A stretch of 22,995 bases of DNA from an uncultured Clostridia bacterium (lineage in GTDB: Bacteria > Bacillota > Clostridia > TANB77 > CAG-508): NCBI GenBank assembly GCA_949045875.1, contig CARPYP010000028.1, forward strand, positions 1 to 22,995, in the 5' to 3' direction. This document shows positions 15,258 to 22,740 of this stretch, in pieces. Every line of letters begins with the position of its first letter. The stretch's first letter is position 1. Made by a program: the position numbers and the translations under genes. Below the pieces are notes generated by a model that searched no databases, had not been told where the DNA came from, and was given only the letters and a program-made list of their open reading frames with translations.

Positions 15258-15459
15258 AAATGTTGTCTCCAAATCTTCTAAGAAATAGCTTCAAAGCTTC
15301 TTCTTTGAGTGTATTATATTCATTGATAGACAAATCTGAACGTGCTTTGTCAGCTTCTTCATTATTTGAGGGCATCATAACCAAACCATTTTCAAAAGAT
15401 AATTCAAGTTTCCGATTATTAACTTTGAATGTTATCTTCTCAATTGAAATATTATTCAT
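15256..15459 (-). CDS. Unrecognised small protein (67 aa), head-on to replication
   Basis: I do not recognise this protein. It has no membrane segment or signal peptide. The N-terminal half alternates polar and hydrophobic residues like a beta hairpin (ISIEKITFKVNNRKLELSF, then NGLVMMPSNN); the C-terminal half is an amphipathic helix (INEYNTLKEEALKLFLRRFG). A strong AAGGAGG lies 8 nt before the ATG at 15459, and a shared GC-rich terminator sits just past the stop, so it is probably a real gene. It is the only protein gene in the right arm transcribed against replication. It converges on gyrB. Weak promoter-like boxes lie upstream in an AT-rich tract of ATT/TAA repeats near 15510. Confidence 0.65.
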   Translation of the reverse strand: MNNISIEKITFKVNNRKLELSFENGLVMMPSNNEEADKARSDLSINEYNTLKEEALKLFLRRFGDNI

Positions 15460-15565
15460 TAGTTTTTCCTCCTTTTTCATACATGAAAAATTAAAATTAC
15501 AGTGTCCATAATAATAATAATAATATAATTTAAATAAAAAAACAAGCCGTTTATAAAATTTAAAT

Positions 15566-15597
15566 GTAGGGGGGTCCTTTGGGCGTCCGTTAAAAAA
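15566..15597 (+). repeat. REP-like GTAG palindrome, copy 2
   Basis: GTAG (15566-15569) precedes GGGGGTCC, TTT and GGGCGTCC (ending 15588), then CGTTAAAAAAAG. It is the same design as 2854-2882 in the opposite window orientation, with a few substitutions; its stem has one mismatch and two G-T pairs. No RAYT-type transposase is present here. Confidence 0.65.
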
Positions 15598-15631
15598 AGT
15601 AATATATTAATTTATTAGTCTAAATATGTAT

Positions 15632-15690
15632 AAAAAAACGGATTTAATAATTTCTACGCAATTAAAATTGCTAGAAATTCTAATAATCCG
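15632..15690 (-). terminator. Strong intrinsic terminator of the minus-strand RNA
   Basis: A 52-nt palindrome (15639-15690) starts and ends with CGGATT/AATCCG and contains GCAATT/AATTGC and an AGAAAT/ATTTCT block. It makes a stem of more than 20 pairs with small bulges. Seven T residues (15638-15632) follow on the minus strand only, so it stops leftward transcription. No protein gene lies upstream of it on that strand. Confidence 0.72.
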
Positions 15691-15701
15691 CATATTTATT
15701 C

Positions 15702-15740
15702 TGTACGGAAAAAATCTCCATGAAGTCAATTTTTCCTACA
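15702..15740 (-). other. Hairpin just upstream of the RNA terminator
   Basis: TGTA plus GGAAAAA (15702-15713, one bulged C) pairs with TTTTTCC plus TACA (15730-15740), giving 11 pairs and a loop of about 16 nt. It stacks next to the terminator hairpin and is probably part of the folded 3' domain of the candidate RNA. Confidence 0.55.
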
Positions 15741-16167
15741 CAATAAAAAAGTAAAGCTAATATTAATCTACAGCTAAAACTATTATGCATAAATACTCAA
15801 CTAATATATATTACTATATAAATAATCAATTTTCCACACATAATAATCAGTTGCTAGGCCATAAAAACACTTTCAATAACCATATTCATCCTTATGAATA
15901 AAGGACTAATAACAATCATTACGAAATATATATATGACCGTATCTCAAATATATCACCTATAATTTAACCATATATAAAAATACTAAAAATAATCTAAAA
16001 GAAGATTTAAAATATAAAAATATAGCTTACATACAAATAATATACTCTTATCGCCGGCATAATATAATCCTTAAATAGAACCATAATACACCTTTGCTCG
16101 AATAATATAAAACCTAATAAAATCTTATATTACTCTTCGAATCAACTAATATTAACCTTACAATCTT

Positions 16168-16197
16168 ATTATAAGCAAAATAAAAAAAAATATGCAA
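16168..16197 (-). promoter_or_regulatory. Promoter of the candidate minus-strand RNA
   Basis: On the minus strand TTGCAT (16197-16192), an 18-nt spacer and a perfect TATAAT (16173-16168). Its -35 box is 15 nt from the -35 box of the divergent plus-strand promoter at 16213. Confidence 0.6.
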
Positions 16198-16212
16198 AAA
16201 AATAAAAAAGTA

Positions 16213-16240
16213 TTGACAAAATAAAAAAAAATGATACAAT
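16213..16240 (+). promoter_or_regulatory. Promoter of the VirB4-like cassette
   Basis: TTGACA (16213-16218), a 16-nt spacer and TACAAT (16235-16240), with an extended -10 TG (TGA TACAAT). The leader to the first gene is about 66 nt. This is a strong housekeeping-type promoter. Confidence 0.8.
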
Positions 16241-16312
16241 ATCAGTAATTTAAAGTCAAATAATTTTTTAATCAATCTATTTTATCTAAAAAAAATCCAA
16301 AAAGGAGAAAAA

Positions 16313-16861
16313 ATGAAAAATTTAATATCTATTCAAGAATGGTTACCATTTTGCAAAATTTTTAGGAAAGGAATGGTAAAATTAAAAGATGAATCATATA
16401 TAAAAATATTAAAAATAATACCAATTAATTATAGTCTAAAATCGGAAATAGAAAAAGAAGCTATCTTAAATTCATATAAAATTTTTTTAAAAACTTGTGA
16501 TTTTAATATACAAATTTTAATTCAATCAAATAAAGAAGATTTAAATCAAATTATATCTAAAATAAACAATCAAATAAAAAAAGAAAAAGAAGAAAAAATA
16601 AAAAAAATATCAGAAAAATACATTAATTATATAAAAGAAATAAATTATAATAAAAAATCTACAGCAAGAAGATTTTTTATTATAATCAAAATAACAAATA
16701 AAAAAGGTGAAGAAAATATACAACAAGAACTAGAAGAAAAATACCTAAAAATAAAAGAAAGCCTAGAAAGATGTGGCAATAGAATAGAAGAAATAGAAAC
16801 CAAAGAAGAAACAAGAGAAATTTTATTTTCTTTTTATAATAAAAGATTGAGTCAAATATAA
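16313..16861 (+). CDS. TrsD/TraC-like type IV secretion accessory protein, 182 aa
   Basis: Residues about 20-80 (MVKLKDESYIKILKIIPINY, then EKEAILNSYKIFLKTCDFNI and QILIQSNKEDL) resemble the small accessory protein, or detached N-terminal domain, found immediately before the VirB4-type ATPase in Gram-positive conjugation systems (TrsD/TraC-like). That is recall of the pattern, not a search. A long lysine/glutamate-rich helical stretch follows (about 80-115), then an RRFFIIIKI strand and another coiled helix. There is no signal peptide or membrane segment, so it is probably cytoplasmic or membrane-peripheral. AAAGGAG sits 6 nt before the ATG. It is first in the cassette, 97 nt before the ATPase gene. 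It shares the lysine/AAA-rich codon use of its neighbours. Confidence 0.68.
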   Translation: MKNLISIQEWLPFCKIFRKGMVKLKDESYIKILKIIPINYSLKSEIEKEAILNSYKIFLKTCDFNIQILIQSNKEDLNQIISKINNQIKKEKEEKIKKISEKYINYIKEINYNKKSTARRFFIIIKITNKKGEENIQQELEEKYLKIKESLERCGNRIEEIETKEETREILFSFYNKRLSQI

Positions 16862-16958
16862 TGCATGAAAAAATAATATATTAAATAAAAACGAATGAAA
16901 AATAAGTCACAGTTAGGAAATATAATTAAATGTATTATATAGGAAAGGAAAAAGAAAA

Positions 16959-18746
16959 ATGAAAAATCAACAAGAAAATATAGAGTTAGAAAAAGGAAAT
17001 TTCAAAGATATAGACTATATAAGTCCATCATATATAGACAAAAGAAATCCCAAATATTTCGAAATAGATGGAATAAAATATTCTGGATTATTAATAATTA
17101 ATTATAATAGAGAATATAGCGAATTAATCTTAAAAAATTTAATAGATATTAATATAAACATAAATATATCCATGTTTTATGAAAAAAAAGATAATTTTAA
17201 AGTTATTAGAGAATTAACATACTATATCGGAAACTCAGGAGCAGAAATAAAAGAAAATGGCAAAAAAAATAGAGAAGATATTGAATTAATATCATTTACA
17301 CATGATGATGCACAATATATAAGAAAAGAAATGCAAATAAAAAATGAAGAACTTTATAATATATATATATACATAGAAATATTTTCAGAAGATGAAAAAG
17401 AATTAGAATATTTTATAAATAAAGTAGAAGGAATTATACAAAGCCAAGGAATGCAGACAAGAAGAGCTTATTTTAGACAAGAACAATGCTTTTTATCATG
17501 TACACCCATAATGAAAAATTCAGAAGATATAAAAGAGGTTTCAAGAAGAAATATTTTAACTACAGGATTGTTGGCTACATATCCATTTATTTCATCATCA
17601 ATATTTGATAAAAATGGAATATTTATAGGAACAAATATGAATAATAACTCACCTGTATTTGTTGATAAATATGATAGGGAAAAATATAAAAATTCTAATA
17701 TGTGCATATTTGGTACAAGTGGAGCAGGAAAATCATTCTATACTAAATTGTTAATAATTAGAAATAGGATATTAGGAATAGATCAATATGTAATAGATCC
17801 AGAAAGAGAATATGAAAAATTATGTAATGAAATGAAGGGAGTATTATTAAAAATAGGACCAACATCAAAAACATATATAAACATTTTTGATATTAGGCAA
17901 GAAAGTATAGAAGAAAATGAAAAGGGATATTTAGCGACGAAAATAGGAAAGTTAATAGGATTTTTTAATTTAGTATTAGGAGATATAAATGAAGAAGAAA
18001 AAGGAATATTAGAAAACCAAATAATAGAATGCTATAAAAATAAAGGAATAAATTTTAATGATGAGAGTTTATATAAGAGGGAACAAGGTAAAAAAACATT
18101 TAAAGAAAGTAAAGATATGCCAAAATTAGAAGACTTATATAATATTTTAGATGACAAAGACAAAACTCAAAAAATATTTAAAATAAAATTATTTCCATTT
18201 ATAAAAGGCTCTTTAAAATTTTTTAATAATTATACAAATATAAAAATAAATAATAAATTAATAGTTGCAGATATATATGAATTAGGAGAAGAAAATATAA
18301 AATATGGAATGTATATTTTTACTGAATTATTTTGGGATAAAATAAAGTTAAATAGAAATAAAAGAAAAGCCATTTATTTAGATGAAATATGGAGATTAAT
18401 AGGAGTAACATCAAATAAATATGTTGCAAGTTTCATATATAAAATATTTAAAACTATAAGAAAGTATGGAGGAAGTGCTACAGCAATAACCCAAGACGTA
18501 TCTGATTTGTTTAGCCTAGAAAAAGGAACATATGGAAAAAGTATTTTAAATAATTCAAGTATAAAAACGTTTTTTTCTTTAGAAGAGGAAAATATAAAAA
18601 TATTAAGTGAAAACGCAAATTTATCAGAAATGGAAAAAATCGAAATAAAAGCACTAAAAAAAGGGGAAACATTAATGTTTATAGGGGATAATCATGTTTT
18701 AGTAAAGATAGAAGCAGATGAATTTGAAAAAGAATTAATTGAATAG
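16959..18746 (+). CDS. VirB4/TraE-type secretion ATPase, 595 aa
   Basis: VirB4 proteins are the hexameric ATPases that power type IV secretion and conjugation at the inner face of the membrane. The N-terminal 230 residues have the TrsE-like pattern (DYISPSYIDKRNPKYFEIDG, GLLIINYNREY, and later QGMQTRRAYFRQEQCFLSC). The RecA-like ATPase domain follows: Walker A GTSGAGKS (Gly252-Ser259), then DQYVIDPEREYEKLC, Walker B AIYLDEIWRLIG (Asp475, Glu476) and the sensor-like TAITQDVSDLF (Gln512). All catalytic residues look intact. The length (595) is close to plasmid TrsE/TraE proteins. No relaxase, VirD4 coupling protein, VirB6 or VirB8 gene is in the window. It could power a reduced transfer or secretion device, or act as a domesticated DNA/protein-moving ATPase. 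Confidence 0.87.
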   Translation: MKNQQENIELEKGNFKDIDYISPSYIDKRNPKYFEIDGIKYSGLLIINYNREYSELILKNLIDINININISMFYEKKDNFKVIRELTYYIGNSGAEIKENGKKNREDIELISFTHDDAQYIRKEMQIKNEELYNIYIYIEIFSEDEKELEYFINKVEGIIQSQGMQTRRAYFRQEQCFLSCTPIMKNSEDIKEVSRRNILTTGLLATYPFISSSIFDKNGIFIGTNMNNNSPVFVDKYDREKYKNSNMCIFGTSGAGKSFYTKLLIIRNRILGIDQYVIDPEREYEKLCNEMKGVLLKIGPTSKTYINIFDIRQESIEENEKGYLATKIGKLIGFFNLVLGDINEEEKGILENQIIECYKNKGINFNDESLYKREQGKKTFKESKDMPKLEDLYNILDDKDKTQKIFKIKLFPFIKGSLKFFNNYTNIKINNKLIVADIYELGEENIKYGMYIFTELFWDKIKLNRNKRKAIYLDEIWRLIGVTSNKYVASFIYKIFKTIRKYGGSATAITQDVSDLFSLEKGTYGKSILNNSSIKTFFSLEEENIKILSENANLSEMEKIEIKALKKGETLMFIGDNHVLVKIEADEFEKELIE

Positions 18747-18756
18747 AATATAATAA

Positions 18757-18786
18757 TTGAACTTATAAAAAATTATTTAAGTTCAA
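18757..18786 (+). other. Intercistronic hairpin within the cassette
   Basis: TTGAACTTA (18757-18765) and TAAGTTCAA (18778-18786) form a perfect 9-bp stem around a 12-nt AT loop in the 75-nt gap between the ATPase gene and the next gene. There is no T-tract, so it may be a stability or processing element that sets the level of the third gene. Confidence 0.5.
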
Positions 18787-18821
18787 CCTCTAAATTCTGA
18801 AAAAAGAAAGAAGGAAATAAG

Positions 18822-19553
18822 ATGAATCAAATATTAGATAATGATTTAAATAAAGAATTAAAAGAAAATATAACAGAAGATAATATAGAAAAAAAACAAA
18901 ATAATTTTTTAGGAAACATATTAGGCAAAACTATAAATACCGCAATAGATACAGGTTTAAGAATAATACTTCCAAATTCAATAGAAGATAGTGTAATAGA
19001 TATAAAAAATTCATTATTTAATGATGGACTAAAAGAAGGAATAAAAAGTGCAATAAGTTCTGCTATAAATTTAGGAAAAAGTGCTATAGGGATTGTAACA
19101 GGTAAATTTGAAAATGTTTCTCAGGCATATAATGCAGTAAAAAGTGGAGGTCTATTAGATAGTACATCTAAGGCATTAGATAGTGCTATAAAATCAGCAA
19201 ATAAAAATGGAATGATAAAAGATGGAACAGCAAAATTTATAAAAAAAGGAAAAAATGCTTTAAAAGAATGTATATCAAGTAATATTGAAAAAACTTTTAT
19301 GGAACAAATAGACAGTATTGAAAAGATAGGAAAATATATTAATAATTGGAATAAATGCTTAGAAATGAAAGATATAAAGGGAATGGAAAGAGAATATAAA
19401 AAGATACAACAAAAATTAGATTCAGTTATGCCATTAGAACAAACATTAAACGAAGTAGAAGCAATATCTAATATACAAACATTAATAAAAAATAAAGGAG
19501 GAATAGAAAAATTGTCATTAGAAGAAATAGAATTAGCAAAAAAATTAGTGTAA
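18822..19553 (+). CDS. Unrecognised cassette protein, 243 aa
   Basis: I do not recognise this family. The first 28 residues are polar and acidic. Residues about 29-126 are rich in Gly, Ala, Ser and Ile in repeated amphipathic helices (FLGNILGKTINTAIDTG, GIKSAISSAINLGKSAIGIV, and STSKALDSAIKSA). The C-terminal 100 residues are charged and helical (for example MEREYKKIQQKLDSV), ending in LSLEEIELAKKLV. There is no clear transmembrane helix or cleavable signal; the middle could be membrane-active or a multi-helix bundle. AGAAGGAAA precedes the ATG. It is third in the VirB4 cassette, same strand, so it may be a substrate, effector or partner of the ATPase. That link is inference from position only. 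Confidence 0.6.
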   Translation: MNQILDNDLNKELKENITEDNIEKKQNNFLGNILGKTINTAIDTGLRIILPNSIEDSVIDIKNSLFNDGLKEGIKSAISSAINLGKSAIGIVTGKFENVSQAYNAVKSGGLLDSTSKALDSAIKSANKNGMIKDGTAKFIKKGKNALKECISSNIEKTFMEQIDSIEKIGKYINNWNKCLEMKDIKGMEREYKKIQQKLDSVMPLEQTLNEVEAISNIQTLIKNKGGIEKLSLEEIELAKKLV

Positions 19554-19570
19554 AAAATAAAAAAATCCAC

Positions 19571-19599
19571 TTGCATATTTTTAGTTGTTTTAGTATAAT
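19571..19599 (+). promoter_or_regulatory. Promoter of gyrA
   Basis: TTGCAT (19571-19576), a 17-nt spacer and a perfect TATAAT (19594-19599), with a predicted leader of about 43 nt. It makes gyrA expression independent of gyrB and of the inserted cassette. Confidence 0.78.
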
Positions 19600-19648
19600 A
19601 CAAGAGAAGATAAAACATTGAAAAATAAAGAAGAAAAGAGGATTTTAA

Positions 19649-22126
19649 ATGGATAGACCAGAAGAAACAATAATAGAAAGAGATATAGAAAAAGAAATGA
19701 AAACAGCTTATATAGATTATGCCATGAGCGTAATTGTAGCACGTGCTTTACCAGATGTAAGAGATGGTTCAAAGCCAGTACATCGAAGAATTCTATATTC
19801 TATGCATGAAGATGGAATCACGTCAGACAAGCCATATAGAAAATCAGCAAATACAGTAGGTTCAGTATTAGGAAGATATCATCCACATGGAGATGCAGCA
19901 GTATATGATGCTATGGTAAGAATGGCACAAACCTTTTCATTAAGATATCCATTAATAGATGGACATGGAAACTTTGGTTCCGTAGATGGTGACCCACCAG
20001 CAGCGATGAGGTATACAGAAGCAAGATTATCAAAAATTTCAAATTACATGATGGCAGATATAGAAAAAAATACAGTAAATTTTGTACCAAACTATGATGA
20101 TAGATTACAAGAACCAAGTGTATTACCAACTAAATTACCAGCTTTATTACTTAATGGATCATCAGGAATAGCAGTAGGAATGGCAACAAATATACCTCCA
20201 CATAATTTAACAGAAGTAGTAAATGGAATTGATGCAATGATAGATAATCCTGAAATAACCAATGAAGAGTTAATGCAATACATAAAGGGACCAGATTTTC
20301 CAACAGGAGCAACAATATTAGGAAAAGAAGGTATAAAAGAAGCATATACAACTGGACGTGGAAAGATAATCATGAGAGCTGAAGCAGAAATCGAAGAAAT
20401 GGCAGGAAATAGACAAAGGATAATTGTCACATCTTTACCATATCAAGTAAACAAAGCTCGTTTACATCAAAATATAGATCAACTTGCTAGAGATAAAAAA
20501 ATAGAAGGAATATCAGCAATAAGAGATGAATCAGACAGAACAGCAAATACTAGGTTAGTAATAGAATTAAAAAGAGATGCGAATGCACAAGTAATATTAA
20601 ATAGACTATATAAATATACTCAAATGCAAGATACTTTTGGAGTAATAACATTAGCACTAGTAAATGGAGAACCAAAAATATTAACATTAAGAGAATGTAT
20701 CTATTATTTTTTAGAGCATAGAAAAGAAGTAATAGTAAGAAGAACTAGATTCGAACTTGAAAAAGCAGAAGCAAGAGCACATATATTAGAAGGATTAAGA
20801 ATAGCAATTAATAATATTGATGAAGTAATAAAAATAATCAGGGAATCTTATGATGACGCAAAAGAGAAATTAATGGAAAGATTCAAACTATCAGAAATAC
20901 AAGCACAAGCTATTTTAGATATGAGGTTAAAAACATTACAAGGGTTACAAATAGAAAAAATAGAAGAAGAATATAGTGAATTAATGAAATTAATTGCACA
21001 TTTAAAAGAAATACTTGCAAATGAATATTTAGTATATCAAATAATAAAAGAAGAATGTGAAGAATTAAAAAGCAAATATGGAGATGAAAGAAAGACTAAG
21101 ATAATAGGTGCAGCAGGAGAATTTGTAGATGAGGATTTAATAAAAGAAGAACAAACAGTGATAGCACTTACACATTTTGGATATATAAAGCGTATGCCTA
21201 TAAACACATATAAAAGTCAAAGAAGAGGAGGAAAAGGAATTACAGGAATTGCTACACGTGAAGAAGATTTCGTTAAAAACATATTTACAGCATCAACACA
21301 TGATACTATATTATTCTTTACAAATAAAGGAAAACTATATAAATTAAAAGGATATGAAGTACCAGAAGCAGGTAGAACAGCAAAAGGAACAGCAATTGTT
21401 AATTTATTAAGTTTAGATCCAGGAGAAAAAGTATCAGCAATCATACCAATACAAAATTTTGCAGATGGAAAATACTTACTAATGTCAACAAAGAGAGGAA
21501 TTATAAAAAAGACGCCACTTACAGAGTATGATTCATCAAGAAAAACAGGATTACAAGGAATTGCACTAAAAGACGATGATGAATTAATTTCAGTAAGATT
21601 GACAGATGGAGAAGACAATGTGGTTTTAGTAACACAAAATGGTCAATGTATAACATTTGATGAAAAAGATGTAAGACCAATGGGAAGAGTATCACAAGGT
21701 GTAATAGGAATAAAATTAGATTCAGATGATGTTGTAATAGGAATGGAATCAATTATAACTGGAAGCAAGGCAACATTATTAACAATAACTGAAAATGGAT
21801 TTGGAAAAAGAACAGAACTTGACGAATACAGAGTTCAAATAAGAGGAGGAAAAGGAGTAACAACATATAAAATTACTCCAAAAACAGGAAAAGTTGTAGG
21901 AATAAAAATAACAGATGGAAACGAAGATGTAATGCTAATAACAGATACAGGAATAGTTATAAGATTAAAAGTTTCTGAGGTTAGTGTATTAGGACGTTCA
22001 ACTCAAGGTGTCACATTAATAAGAACAAATGATGGAGGAAAAGTAGTAAGTTTTGAGCTTGTTGAACCAGAAGAGGATATAGAAGAGGAAATAGAAGAAG
22101 CAAAAAATAAGAATATAGAAGAATAG
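19649..22126 (+). CDS. gyrA: DNA gyrase subunit A, 825 aa
   Basis: GyrA carries the breakage-reunion active site of gyrase and wraps DNA with its C-terminal domain. It begins MDRPEETIIERDIEKEMKTA and YIDYAMSVIVARALPDVRDG. The quinolone-region helix reads HPHGDAAVYDAMVRMAQ, and the catalytic tyrosine is Tyr122 in AAMRYTEAR. The long coiled coil and its hinge lie at about residues 370-490. The C-terminal beta-pinwheel has the GyrA box QRRGGKG, which marks gyrase rather than topoisomerase IV, and related QIRGGKG later. The acidic tail is typical. GAGGA lies upstream of the ATG at 19649. Position 83 (E. coli numbering, same here) is Ala, not Ser or Thr. It has its own promoter and terminator. Confidence 0.98.
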   Translation: MDRPEETIIERDIEKEMKTAYIDYAMSVIVARALPDVRDGSKPVHRRILYSMHEDGITSDKPYRKSANTVGSVLGRYHPHGDAAVYDAMVRMAQTFSLRYPLIDGHGNFGSVDGDPPAAMRYTEARLSKISNYMMADIEKNTVNFVPNYDDRLQEPSVLPTKLPALLLNGSSGIAVGMATNIPPHNLTEVVNGIDAMIDNPEITNEELMQYIKGPDFPTGATILGKEGIKEAYTTGRGKIIMRAEAEIEEMAGNRQRIIVTSLPYQVNKARLHQNIDQLARDKKIEGISAIRDESDRTANTRLVIELKRDANAQVILNRLYKYTQMQDTFGVITLALVNGEPKILTLRECIYYFLEHRKEVIVRRTRFELEKAEARAHILEGLRIAINNIDEVIKIIRESYDDAKEKLMERFKLSEIQAQAILDMRLKTLQGLQIEKIEEEYSELMKLIAHLKEILANEYLVYQIIKEECEELKSKYGDERKTKIIGAAGEFVDEDLIKEEQTVIALTHFGYIKRMPINTYKSQRRGGKGITGIATREEDFVKNIFTASTHDTILFFTNKGKLYKLKGYEVPEAGRTAKGTAIVNLLSLDPGEKVSAIIPIQNFADGKYLLMSTKRGIIKKTPLTEYDSSRKTGLQGIALKDDDELISVRLTDGEDNVVLVTQNGQCITFDEKDVRPMGRVSQGVIGIKLDSDDVVIGMESIITGSKATLLTITENGFGKRTELDEYRVQIRGGKGVTTYKITPKTGKVVGIKITDGNEDVMLITDTGIVIRLKVSEVSVLGRSTQGVTLIRTNDGGKVVSFELVEPEEDIEEEIEEAKNKNIEE

Positions 22127-22132
22127 AAATAT

Positions 22133-22163
22133 AAAATAGACATGATAAACACATGTCTATTTT
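22133..22163 (+). terminator. Terminator of gyrA
   Basis: A 12-bp stem AAAATAGACATG/CATGTCTATTTT (22133-22144 with 22152-22163) has a 7-nt loop and its right arm runs into a T-rich tract. It lies 7 nt after the stop codon. Confidence 0.85.
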
Positions 22164-22200
22164 TATATAAATATTATATTTAATAATTTGATTATAATAT

Positions 22201-22740
22201 AATTATGAATATAAAATATAAATTAGTAAATAAAAAGTAAATATAGAAAACAAGTAAAAAATGAAAATAAATTTAGGAAGAATAAAAAGAATATAGAGAT
22301 AAAAAAATAAAATAAGAAAAGAATAAATGAAGAATTAAAAATAAAATAGTTAATAAAAAATTATTAATTTAAATAAATTAAAAATAATTAATAAAAAAAA
22401 GAATAGTTATAAAATTAGTAATAAAATAAAAAGTAAAAAAAAGAATTAGAAATGAAAGAAAAGTAAGATCATAAAAAAAGAGAAAAGTTAAATTGAATAA
22501 AATTAGAAAGTAAATAGAGAATAAAAAACAAAAAAAGTAAGAGTAAAAATTGACGAGGAAAAACAAAAAGAAGATTATAATGAGATAAAGTTTATAAAAA
22601 TGTAAAGAAGAGAAAAGGTAAAAAGTAGAAAGAAAAATAAACAAAAATGATAAAACAGAAGTAAAAGGTATATACAAAAAAGTGAATAGAAAGAGAAGAA
22701 AAAAGTAGAAAAATGAAGATTAGGAAAAGTTAAAAACACA
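22201..22740 (+). other. Gene-free, nearly cytosine-free purine tract
   Basis: By hand count these 540 nt contain 74 G and 10 C on the plus strand, the rest mostly A. Positions 22252-22469 (218 nt) contain no C at all. Stop codons fill all plus-strand frames. Minus-strand open frames here (for example 22378-22677) are pyrimidine-tract artefacts, giving Phe/Leu/Ile/Ser-only translations. I see no hairpins, promoter or tandem repeat unit. It may be decayed sequence under strong strand-specific mutation or a purine-rich spacer. Confidence 0.6.

Larger units (their letters stand above)
15632..16161 (-). ncRNA. Candidate large structured non-coding RNA, about 530 nt
   Basis: This 850-nt gene-free interval (15460-16312) contains what looks like a complete minus-strand RNA unit. 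A promoter (TTGCAT, 18 nt, TATAAT) starts near 16161 and a strong intrinsic terminator ends at 15632. No reading frame of note exists in between. By hand count 15721-16200 has 79 C and 28 G on the plus strand, the reverse of the G-over-C skew of the flanking plus-strand genes, as expected if the minus strand is the functional one. Helices seen: TCGAA plus TAATATAA (16140-16125) with TTATATTA plus TTCGA (16110-16098), a 13-bp helix with a 3-nt bulge; TATTCAT/ATGAATA at 15883-15900; and an 11-bp stem at 15702-15740. It does not show the hallmark sequences of RNase P RNA, tmRNA or 6S RNA. Transcription itself is inferred. Confidence 0.5.

Noticed and set aside
15500..15540. Short run of ATA/AAT triplets resembling a microsatellite or CRISPR leader
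   Set aside because: It is simple AT repeat only; no spaced repeats typical of a CRISPR array occur anywhere in the window.
15740..16200. Decayed protein gene on the minus strand
   Set aside because: All minus frames have dense stops and no family-like fragments; promoter, hairpins and terminator fit an RNA better.
19121..19618. 165-aa minus-strand frame opposite the third cassette gene
   Set aside because: It overlaps the gyrA promoter and the plus-strand gene, which has the better start signal; its composition is that of an antisense shadow.
22378..22677. 99-aa minus-strand open frame after gyrA
   Set aside because: It is made almost only of Phe, Leu, Ile, Tyr and Ser because the strand is a pyrimidine tract; no ribosome binding site or domain is seen.
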